From Lentzea waywayandensis (lineage in GTDB: Bacteria > Actinomycetota > Actinomycetes > Mycobacteriales > Pseudonocardiaceae), in NCBI RefSeq assembly GCF_900115955.1, contig NZ_FOYL01000024.1:1-59117 (forward strand): a DNA stretch of 59,117 bases. The letters are read 5' to 3'. Made by a program: the position numbers and the translations under genes. A model generated the notes under the pieces. That model ran no database searches. It saw nothing but the letters and a program-made list of their open reading frames with translations, and was not told where the DNA came from. This document shows, piece by piece, positions 44,378 through 52,043 of this stretch; the first letter of the stretch is position 1, and every line of letters begins with the position of its first letter.

Positions 44378-45315
44378 TGAGAGCGATCGTCTACCGCCGG
44401 TACGGCGATGCCGACGTCCTCGAGGTCGCCGAGCTACCGGAGCCGAAGATGCAGATGGACTCGGTGCTCGTGCGCGTCGTGGCAGCCGGGTTGAACCCTG
44501 CGGACGCCGCCTACCGATCCGGGGCCGTGGCGCACACCGTCGACGCGTATTTCCCGGTGATTCCCGGCTGGGACGTGGCGGGCGTGGTCGAGCAGGCCGG
44601 ACCCGGAGCGCCGGAGTTCGCCCCCGGCGACGAGGTCATCGGCTACATCCGCGGCGAGTCCCTGCGTCAGCACGGTGGCTACGCCGAGTTGGTGTCGGCC
44701 GACGTGCGGACACTGGTCCGCAAGCCCATCAACCAGACCTGGGCTCAGGCCGCCGGGTTGCCGCTGGCCGGTCTCACCGCTTATCGAGCCGTGACGCGAA
44801 GCCTGGCGATCTCGGCCGGCGAGACGTTGCTCGTCCATGGGGCGGCAGGTGGGGTCGGCTCTCTCGCTGTGCAGATCGCCGTCGCCGCCGGCGCGCGGGT
44901 GATCGGTACCGCATCCCCTGGCAACCACGAGTACCTGCGTTCCCTCGGCGCGGAGCCGGTCGGTTACGGAAACGGCCTCGCCGGCCGCGTCCGGGCCCTC
45001 GCGCCAGGCGGGGTGGACGCCGTTCTCGATGTCGTGGGCGGTGACACGCTCGCCGACACAGCCGAGGTGGGTACGCCGTTCGTGCGGGTGGCCACGGTGG
45101 CGGGATCCACCTTTCCGGGCGCGATCCAGGTCAGCGCACGTCTCGACACGGCGGACTTCACCGCGCTGGTCCACCTGGTCGAGGCGGGCCGGGTCTCGGT
45201 CCGGGTCGCCGCCACCTACCCGCTGGAGAAGGCCGCCGAGGCGCAGCAGGCGCTCGCAGACGGCCACAGCCCGGGAAAGATCGTCCTGGAGGTTTCCCAG
45301 CCACCGCACCACTAG
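44377..45315 (+). CDS. Zinc-free alcohol dehydrogenase/quinone reductase-like protein
   Basis: A 312-aa medium-chain reductase. It starts at ATG 44377 inside the stop of the preceding gene. GROES-like part (MRAIVYRRYGDADVLEVAEL; PVIPGWDVAGVVEQAGPG) and NADPH site LLVHGAAGGVGSLAVQIA near residue 152. It is a paralogue of the product of 42887-43879. Its stop codon shares the palindrome CTAG (45312-45315) with the stop of the convergent LAL gene. Confidence 0.9.
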   Translation: MRAIVYRRYGDADVLEVAELPEPKMQMDSVLVRVVAAGLNPADAAYRSGAVAHTVDAYFPVIPGWDVAGVVEQAGPGAPEFAPGDEVIGYIRGESLRQHGGYAELVSADVRTLVRKPINQTWAQAAGLPLAGLTAYRAVTRSLAISAGETLLVHGAAGGVGSLAVQIAVAAGARVIGTASPGNHEYLRSLGAEPVGYGNGLAGRVRALAPGGVDAVLDVVGGDTLADTAEVGTPFVRVATVAGSTFPGAIQVSARLDTADFTALVHLVEAGRVSVRVAATYPLEKAAEAQQALADGHSPGKIVLEVSQPPHH

Positions 45316-48098
45316 AACCGGCGTTGTCGATCAAGGGCATCGCGGAGCGCCGCGCGCGAGGCGATGCCCAGCTTGGGGAAGATCCGGTACAGATGAGCGC
45401 CGATGGTTCGGGGTGACAGCAGGAGGCGCTGGCCGATCTGCTTGTTGGTCAGGCCCGTGGCGGCGAGGAGGGCGATCGCCCGTTCCTGCGGGGTGAGTGA
45501 GGCCGGCTCCGCGCCCATCGGCGCGGGGTTGCGGCCTGCCGCGCGCAGCTCGTTGCGGGCACGGGCCGTCCACGGCGCGGCGGAGAGGCGCTCGAAGCCG
45601 TCCAGCGCGGCGACGAGGTGCACTCGTGACTCCGCGACGGCTCGGGTGCGCCTCAGGTGTTCTCCATAGGCGAGGTGCACCCTGGCGAGGTGGAACGGCC
45701 ACCGTTCTACACCGGGAACGGCGAGTGCCTGCTCGAACAACGCGCCGGCCGCGGCAGCAGGCGCGGAGATGGCCGTCGCCGCGCCGACCAGGAGCGTGAG
45801 CCGTGCGGAGGTGGCCGCCACACCGGCGGCTAGCACCGCCTCGACGTGGGCCGAAGCCTCGGCGTGCCGCCCGGTGCGCACAGCGGCTTCTACCAGGTCC
45901 AGCACGAGCCACAGCGCGTGCGGAACGTGTGAGGCGAGGACGCCTGGCGGGCTGATCGTGGACGCTTGCAGGTAGGCGGTCTCGAAGTCTCCGCACCCCA
46001 GTGCGGCGAGCGTTCTGACGTGTGCGACGTAAACCTGCACCACCCCGACCTTCCGAGGTGCCGCCCACCGTCCCATCTCGGCAGTCAGCGCGCGGGTGCG
46101 GGCATGGTCGCCACGGACCGCGGCGACCATGGCGCGGAGGTAGATACCCGGCAGCGAGAGCAATCGGTAGTTGCGCAGTGCGGAGAGTCTTAGCCCCTCC
46201 TCGCACAGTCGCTCGAGCTCGTCCCACCTGCCGGCCAGGTAGTCGTCGTTGCCCAGCAGGAACAGTGCTTCGATCCCGGACGTGACAGCGCCGCCGTCCC
46301 GTCCGGCGTGGACGATCCGCCACAACGCGGCGCGGCAGCCCGCCAGCCGGTCGACGTGGGAGGCCGCGATGCCGGTCCGCAGGATCCGGACGGGATCGGT
46401 CTCGATGCTCAACCGGTCAATGGCGGCGTCCAGTCGGCGGAGGATCGGCGCGGTGAGGCGGGCCGGGTCGGCGAACGCGGTTCCGAGCAGGTCCAGCAGC
46501 GGCGGAGGTTCCGGTTCCAGCCGGGCCACCGCGGCGTGGAACGGCTCCCAGAGCTCGGCGCGTCCGCCGAAGAAGCACACCATGGCCAGACAGTGCAACG
46601 CCTCGATCAGGCCCATGTTCCGAGCGTCACCCGGATCCGCGATGGCGTCGATCGCGCCGGAGAGCACGCGGTGCGCGGTGTCGACATCACCGTCCTCGTT
46701 GACCAGCAGGTAGGCGGTGGCGATCGCGACGTGCAGTGAGCCGCCCAGCTCGGGGTCGGCTCGGCTCGCGTCGATGAGCAGTCGCGGCACCGTCTCCAAC
46801 TGTCCGGCCACGCCCGCTCCGACGTAGGCCGCCTCGACGAGTCGCCGGCCGCGATCGGCGGGACGAGGGCTGAGATCGGCCGCGCGGAGAAGCGCGGCCA
46901 CCGCACCGTTCGCGTCACCCCGGCGCAGGGCGTGCGCCGACGCCTCGTCCAGCAGCGCGGCGACCTGCTCGTCCGGTCCTGCCGCCGCACCTGCCAGATG
47001 CCACGCCCGCCGCTCGGGCCGCTCGGTCAGCACCTCCGCGAGCACCAGGTGCGCGCGTCGGCGTTCGCCATCGGTGGACACACTCACCACGGTCGACCGG
47101 ACCGCCGGATGCCTGAAGGTCAGCCTGCCGGAGATGCGTTCGACACCGACCAGTCCGGCCTGTTCCGCCGGCGCGAGGTCCGCGAGTTCGCCGTTCTCGC
47201 CGCTGACCGCCCGCAGGGCAGCGAGTTCACCGCTGCCCTCCAACGCGGCGAGCAGGAGCAGCCAGGTGGTCCTGGCCGGCAGAGAGGAGACCTCGGCGGT
47301 GAACAACGCTCGCAGACGCCTGCTGAGCGGCAGGATCTCCGGCAACGGCTCCAGCGCGGCGCGCTGGCGGTCACTCAGCGCGGCGGGCAGCTCGAGGAGG
47401 GCCAGGGGGTTCCCCTGTCCCTCCGCCTGCACCCGCTGGCGGACCGAGACCGCCAGGCCCGGAAAACGAAGCTCCAGCAGTTGACTCGCGGCATCCGCAC
47501 CGAGTGGGAGCACCTCGTACTCCGGCAGTTGACCGGAGCCGAGGAAAGGGTCGCCCTCGACGCCGGACGCCGCGATGAGTCCGATGCGGCTGCCGGCGAG
47601 GCGGCGAGCCACGAATCCGAGCACGGCTGCGCTAGGCCGGTCGAGCCGGTGCGCGTCGTCGACGACGATCAGCAGGGGACGTGACGTCGCGCCCGATCGC
47701 ACGAGTGCCAGCGTCGCGGCGGACACACTCGATCGGTGAACTCGCCCGCCGCTGTCGTGACGCACCGCCGCGGACAGGGCGGCACGATCCACGGCGTCGA
47801 GCAGTTCAGTCTCCCTGTGGAGCCGGCAGAGCACCTGGTGCAGCCAGGAGAAGGCCATGCCGGTCTCGGACTCCACGCCTGCCACGTACAGGACCCGCGT
47901 GCCGGCTTCTCGTGCGACTCTCACCGCCGCGGCCAGCAGCGCGGTCTTGCCGACACCTGGCTGTCCAGACAACACCAGCGCCCCACCGTCGGATGAAGCC
48001 CGGTTCACGAACGCCCGGACAACACCGAATTCGTGCTCCCGGCCGACCAGCTCCTCTCCGACGTCCGTCTGGCGGTGATCCAAGCTTCTCGATGTCAC
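45312..48098 (-). CDS. Large ATP-binding LuxR (LAL) regulator
   Basis: A 928-aa protein. The N-terminal AAA/NTPase part has LVGREHEFGVVRAF, Walker A SGQPGVGKTALL near residue 47 and Walker B PLLIVVDDAHRLD near 140. The middle is TPR-like. The C-terminal LuxR helix-turn-helix (LTPQERAIALLAATGLTNKQ; LLLSPRTIGAHLYRIFPKLG) occupies about 862-922. Its GTG overlaps the stop of the molybdenum subunit gene (GTGA), so it is the last gene of that operon and may regulate it in response to a ligand. Confidence 0.93.
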   Translation of the reverse strand: MTSRSLDHRQTDVGEELVGREHEFGVVRAFVNRASSDGGALVLSGQPGVGKTALLAAAVRVAREAGTRVLYVAGVESETGMAFSWLHQVLCRLHRETELLDAVDRAALSAAVRHDSGGRVHRSSVSAATLALVRSGATSRPLLIVVDDAHRLDRPSAAVLGFVARRLAGSRIGLIAASGVEGDPFLGSGQLPEYEVLPLGADAASQLLELRFPGLAVSVRQRVQAEGQGNPLALLELPAALSDRQRAALEPLPEILPLSRRLRALFTAEVSSLPARTTWLLLLAALEGSGELAALRAVSGENGELADLAPAEQAGLVGVERISGRLTFRHPAVRSTVVSVSTDGERRRAHLVLAEVLTERPERRAWHLAGAAAGPDEQVAALLDEASAHALRRGDANGAVAALLRAADLSPRPADRGRRLVEAAYVGAGVAGQLETVPRLLIDASRADPELGGSLHVAIATAYLLVNEDGDVDTAHRVLSGAIDAIADPGDARNMGLIEALHCLAMVCFFGGRAELWEPFHAAVARLEPEPPPLLDLLGTAFADPARLTAPILRRLDAAIDRLSIETDPVRILRTGIAASHVDRLAGCRAALWRIVHAGRDGGAVTSGIEALFLLGNDDYLAGRWDELERLCEEGLRLSALRNYRLLSLPGIYLRAMVAAVRGDHARTRALTAEMGRWAAPRKVGVVQVYVAHVRTLAALGCGDFETAYLQASTISPPGVLASHVPHALWLVLDLVEAAVRTGRHAEASAHVEAVLAAGVAATSARLTLLVGAATAISAPAAAAGALFEQALAVPGVERWPFHLARVHLAYGEHLRRTRAVAESRVHLVAALDGFERLSAAPWTARARNELRAAGRNPAPMGAEPASLTPQERAIALLAATGLTNKQIGQRLLLSPRTIGAHLYRIFPKLGIASRAALRDALDRQRRF

Positions 48099-50275
48099 AT
48101 CAGTTGGTCGATCGTGATGGGCAGCGACCGGATTCTGCGTCCGGTGGCGTGATAGACGGCGTTCGCGATCGCGGCGGGCACACCCACCACGCCGACCTCG
48201 CCGAGGCCCTTCACGCCGGTCGGGCTGAACGCGTCAGGTCCACCGACGAACACCACGTCGAGGTCGGGCACGTCGGCGTTGACCGGGATCAGGTAGTCGC
48301 CGAAGGTGGCGTTCGCCACCCGGCCCGTGGCGTGGTCGAAGGCGACCTCCTCGAACATGGCCATCCCGATCCCCATCACGGTGCCACCGATGATCTGGCT
48401 GCGTGCCGTCTTCTCGTTCAGGATGCGACCACCGTCCACAACGGACAGCAGCCGGGTGACGCGCAGCAGGCCGAGGTCCTCGTCGACGCGGACCTCGGCG
48501 AACCGCGCCGCGAACGCCCCTGCGGGCGCCACACCCGCGTCGGCGGCCGCGGCGGCGAGGTCCAGCTCGCCGTCCGCGGTCAGCTCGTCGAGTCCATGAC
48601 GTGCCAGCACATCCGCGTACTTCTCGCCGACCGCCGGATCGTCGATCAGGTGAAGCCGGCCGTCGCTTGCGGTGACCTCGTCCAGTCTTCTCCCCCTCAA
48701 CGGCGACCGCGCGTCGGCGGCCACCTCGTCCAGGAGGGCCCGCAGCAGGTTGGCGGCGGCAACCTGAATCGCGCCGGTCAGCGCGACGGCCAGCCCAGAG
48801 CCGCCGGACTGCGGCGCGGGCGGCAGGTCGCTGTCCCCGATCTCCACCCGGACCTGGTCCACCCGCAGGCCGAGCAGCTCGGCCACCTGCTGCGCGGCGA
48901 TCGTGTACGTGCCGGTGCCGATGTCGGTGGCGGCGGCCTTGAGCACGGCGGTACCCGAGGCGAGGATGGACAGCCGCGCCCGGCACGGTGCCGCGTACCA
49001 CCCGAAGGTGACCCCGGCCATCCCGTACCCGACCAGCCAGTTCCCGTCCCGCGTCGACCGGGGCACCGGGCTGCGGTCCCGCCAGCCGAACCGCTCGGCG
49101 CCGACCTGCAGGCACTCGCGCAGCGCGTTGCTCGACCAGGGCAGACCGGACTGCGGATGGACCTCGGCGAAGTTGCGCAGCCGCAGCTCGACCGGATCGA
49201 TGCCGACCCGGTACGACAGTTCGTCGAGAGCGGACTCCAACGCGAAGTTGCCTTCGGCGTGCCCCGGCGCCCGCATGAAGCCGGGGTTGGGGATGTTCAG
49301 CCGCACCTGCCGGTCATGCGTGGCGACGTTCGGGCAGTCGTAGGCGTGCGGTGTGCCGAGCACGACGGCGGAGAAGTTGTCCTCCTCGGCGCCCAGCGCG
49401 GCGGTGCTCTCCTGGTCGATCGCCACCAACCGGCCGGCGCCGGTCATGCCGAGCCGCAGCCGTTGCCGCGACCGCGCCCGGTGTCCCACCGACGTGAACA
49501 TCTGCGGCCGGGTCAGCACCAGCTTGACCGGGCGCCCCACGACCCGTGCCGCCAGCGCGGCCAGCAGGGTGTGGGACCAGGCGCGCAGTCCCGCGCCGAA
49601 CCCACCGCCCAGGTAGGGCACCAGCACCCGCACGTCGCTCTCGGGCAGGCCGAACGCGGTCGCGAGCGCCTGGCGCGTCATGATCGGCCACTGGGAGCAG
49701 TCGTGGACCGTCAGCCGGTCGCTGTCCCAGCTCGCCAGCGTGGTGAACAGGCCCAGCGGGTTGTTCGCCTCCGGGGCGATGTCGAACGTCTCTTCGTAGG
49801 TGATCTCGGCGGAGGACAGCGCGGCCTCGGCGTCACCGACGTCGACCTCCATGCCCCAGCCGTTGTCCACCACCTCGGCGCGAGGATCGTCCAGATCCAG
49901 CACCGGTTTGGCCGTCTCGTAGGAGACCTGCACGAGCCGTGCCGCCGAGGCCGCCTGCTCGTGCGTTCCGGCGACGACGACGGCCACGTGCTGTCCGCAG
50001 TGGATGATGCGGTCGTCCTTGAACGGGAACCGGGGCGGCGCACCGAGAGGCGTCATCGGCAGATCGGCCAACGGAGGAGCGTTCTCGTGCGTGATCACCG
50101 CGAGGACACCGGGCGCGGCCAGTGCCGCCGTGGTGTCGATCGCGCTGATCCGTCCGGCGGCAACGGTCGACTGCACCAGCACCGCGTGCACCTGGTCCGG
50201 CAGCGTGAAGTCCGACGGGTAGGGCGCGCTGCCGGAGACCTTCAGCGGTGCGTCGACCCGGTCGAGCGCGGTCAT
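48095..50275 (-). CDS. Molybdenum hydroxylase large subunit (xanthine dehydrogenase family, PaoC type)
   Basis: 726 aa from the ATG at 50275, which overlaps the FAD subunit stop (ATGA). Features of the molybdopterin-binding subunit: GGGFGAGLRAW near residue 200, a GFMRAPGHAEGNFALE block near 322, DIGTGTYTIAAQQ near 455 and KGLGEVGVVGVP near 690 with the catalytic Glu. Such three-subunit enzymes oxidise aldehydes or N-heterocycles. Length and subunit order match PaoABC. The cofactor is probably inserted with help of an XdhC protein; one is encoded at 58417. Confidence 0.93.
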   Translation of the reverse strand: MTALDRVDAPLKVSGSAPYPSDFTLPDQVHAVLVQSTVAAGRISAIDTTAALAAPGVLAVITHENAPPLADLPMTPLGAPPRFPFKDDRIIHCGQHVAVVVAGTHEQAASAARLVQVSYETAKPVLDLDDPRAEVVDNGWGMEVDVGDAEAALSSAEITYEETFDIAPEANNPLGLFTTLASWDSDRLTVHDCSQWPIMTRQALATAFGLPESDVRVLVPYLGGGFGAGLRAWSHTLLAALAARVVGRPVKLVLTRPQMFTSVGHRARSRQRLRLGMTGAGRLVAIDQESTAALGAEEDNFSAVVLGTPHAYDCPNVATHDRQVRLNIPNPGFMRAPGHAEGNFALESALDELSYRVGIDPVELRLRNFAEVHPQSGLPWSSNALRECLQVGAERFGWRDRSPVPRSTRDGNWLVGYGMAGVTFGWYAAPCRARLSILASGTAVLKAAATDIGTGTYTIAAQQVAELLGLRVDQVRVEIGDSDLPPAPQSGGSGLAVALTGAIQVAAANLLRALLDEVAADARSPLRGRRLDEVTASDGRLHLIDDPAVGEKYADVLARHGLDELTADGELDLAAAAADAGVAPAGAFAARFAEVRVDEDLGLLRVTRLLSVVDGGRILNEKTARSQIIGGTVMGIGMAMFEEVAFDHATGRVANATFGDYLIPVNADVPDLDVVFVGGPDAFSPTGVKGLGEVGVVGVPAAIANAVYHATGRRIRSLPITIDQLM

Positions 50276-51264
50276 GACTGTTCTCCCGAGACGGTCCGCA
50301 GGACGCGCACGATCGTGCGCTTGGCGAGCTCGACCTTGAACTCGGTGCCGGGCACCGTGAACGGATCCTGGATCGCGGCCTCGGCGGCGGCCAGGAACGT
50401 CCTGGCGGTCGCCGGAGCGCCGACGAGGACCCGTTCGGCCTCGGTGGCCCGCCACGGGACCGTGCCGACCCCGCCGAGTGCGAGACGTGCCAGCGTGATG
50501 ACGCCGTCCTCGATCGACAGCGCGGCGGCCGCCGAGGTCAGCGCGAACTCGTAGGACACCCGGTCGCGGACCTTCAGATAACCCGACCGCGTCCCGGCCG
50601 GCAGCAGCGGCACGAGCACCTCGCTGATCATCTCCCCGTGCCGCAGCACGGTCTCGACGTCCGGCCGTTCACCCGGCATCACGTGCAGGTCGGCGAACGC
50701 GATGGTGCGTTGCCCCGCGGCGCCCTCCACCCGCACCTCGGCGTCAAGAGCCCGCAGTGGCACACAGAGATCGGACGCGTGCAACGCGATGCAATGCGCG
50801 CTGGCGCCGAGAATGGCGTGCATCCGCGCGGCACCCGTGACCGCGGCACATCCCGAACCGGGCGTGCGTTTGTTGCAGTCCGTCACCGCGATGTCCCGGA
50901 AATAGCGGCATCTGGTGCGTTGCAACAGGTTTCCGCCGATTGTGGCCATGTTGCGCAGCTGGGTCGACGCTCCCGCGAGCAGGGCCTCGCTCACGAACGG
51001 CACGCGCTCGGCGACCACGGGATCCGCGGCCAGTTCCTCCATCGTGGTCAGCGCGCCGACCCGCAGCACGTCGCCGTCAGTGGCGATCCCGCGCAGCGGA
51101 AGCCGGCCGATGTCCACCAGGAGGCCTTGCGGCACAACGGCGTCCTTGAGCATCAGGTCCAGCTGGGTCGTTCCACCGGCCAGGTAGGACGCTCCGGGAT
51201 CGCCGCTCACCAGCGCGACGGCGCTCCCCACATCGGTGGCCCGGACGTACTCGAAACCCCTCAC
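50272..51264 (-). CDS. Molybdenum hydroxylase FAD-binding subunit (PaoB type)
   Basis: 330 aa from the GTG at 51264, which overlaps the previous stop and has GGAGG nine bases upstream. FAD-binding motifs are YLAGGTTQLDLML near residue 28 and ATIGGNLLQRTRCRYF near 110. The cysteines in RTRCRYFRDI, TDCNKRTPGSGCAA match the extra [4Fe-4S] cluster known in E. coli PaoB but absent from most xanthine dehydrogenases. It passes electrons between the iron-sulfur subunit and an acceptor. Confidence 0.93.
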   Translation of the reverse strand: MRGFEYVRATDVGSAVALVSGDPGASYLAGGTTQLDLMLKDAVVPQGLLVDIGRLPLRGIATDGDVLRVGALTTMEELAADPVVAERVPFVSEALLAGASTQLRNMATIGGNLLQRTRCRYFRDIAVTDCNKRTPGSGCAAVTGAARMHAILGASAHCIALHASDLCVPLRALDAEVRVEGAAGQRTIAFADLHVMPGERPDVETVLRHGEMISEVLVPLLPAGTRSGYLKVRDRVSYEFALTSAAAALSIEDGVITLARLALGGVGTVPWRATEAERVLVGAPATARTFLAAAEAAIQDPFTVPGTEFKVELAKRTIVRVLRTVSGEQS

Positions 51265-51758
51265 CGGGACGTTGCCTCCTGTCCAGCGACCTCGCGGATG
51301 GCGGCGACGATGTTCGGGTAGGCGCCACACCGGCAGAGGTTGCCGCTCATGAACTCGCGGATCTCGTCGTCGGAGCCGGCTCGTCCTTCGGCCAGCAGCG
51401 AGATCGCCGACATGACCTGGCCGGGGGTGCAGTAGCCGCACTGCAGCGCGTCGTGCCGGCAGAAAGCCTCCTGCACGGCATGCGGACGGCCGTCCACTGT
51501 CACACCCTCGACCGTGGTCACCTCCCGGCCCTCGCACTGAGCGGCGAGAACGAGGCAGGACACGATCCGCTTGCCGTCCAGCAGCACGGTGCACGCGCCG
51601 CACGCCCCCTGGTCGCAGCCCTTCTTGGTACCACTCAGTTCCAGGTGGTCGCGCAGTGCGTCGAGCAACGTCGTGCGGCTGTCGAGCTGCACCTGATGCA
51701 CACTCCCGTTGACGGTCAGCGTCACCAACTCGGGGGTCTGTCTGAGAGCGTCACTCAC
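51261..51758 (-). CDS. Molybdenum hydroxylase 2Fe-2S subunit (PaoA type)
   Basis: A 165-aa protein with both clusters: the plant-ferredoxin-like set GCDQGACGACTVL near residue 48 with a later Cys, and the C-terminal set QCGYCTPGQVM and GNLCRCGAYPNIV. The GTG at 51758 has AGGAGG five bases upstream and overlaps the end of the 78-aa gene by eight bases. No twin-arginine signal is seen, so the enzyme is probably cytoplasmic, unlike periplasmic PaoA. Confidence 0.95.
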   Translation of the reverse strand: MSDALRQTPELVTLTVNGSVHQVQLDSRTTLLDALRDHLELSGTKKGCDQGACGACTVLLDGKRIVSCLVLAAQCEGREVTTVEGVTVDGRPHAVQEAFCRHDALQCGYCTPGQVMSAISLLAEGRAGSDDEIREFMSGNLCRCGAYPNIVAAIREVAGQEATSR

Positions 51759-51987
51759 TCGCCCTCCTCTCGTTCGGCACCTGGTTGACGGACATGAGCT
51801 CGAGACCGAGGTCCTGGGTCCGTTGGATCAGGCCGTACAGGTGGGATTGGTCGTACACGGCACCAGTGAGCACGGTGTCGCCACCGGCCCGCTCCAGGTG
51901 CATCCCCTCGAACAGCAGGGCGTGGTGGTCGCCGAGCTCGCCACGGATGATGAGCTCGTAGATCTGGCCACTCCGCTTGCTGATCAT
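51751..51987 (-). CDS. Small protein at the head of the molybdenum hydroxylase operon
   Basis: A 78-aa protein with a beta-type start (SGQIYELIIRGELGDHHALL), a central GGDTVLTGAVYDQSHLYGLI and the helix RTQDLGLELMSVNQ. This resembles a small actinomycete domain found next to oxidoreductases, with the recurring pattern DTVLxGxxxDQxxLxGxL. Its function is unknown. No clear ribosome site precedes the ATG at 51987. It overlaps the iron-sulfur gene, so it is co-translated. Confidence 0.65.
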   Translation of the reverse strand: MISKRSGQIYELIIRGELGDHHALLFEGMHLERAGGDTVLTGAVYDQSHLYGLIQRTQDLGLELMSVNQVPNERRASE

Positions 51988-52043
51988 GATAGGAAGCAGA
52001 ATGGCCGCGGCCGGGGTGATCTGTCGTCACCCGCAGCCGGGAA

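Noticed and set aside
47681..50554. A 957-codon open frame on the plus strand.
   Set aside because: It is antisense to the molybdenum subunit and LAL genes and has no domain or ribosome site.
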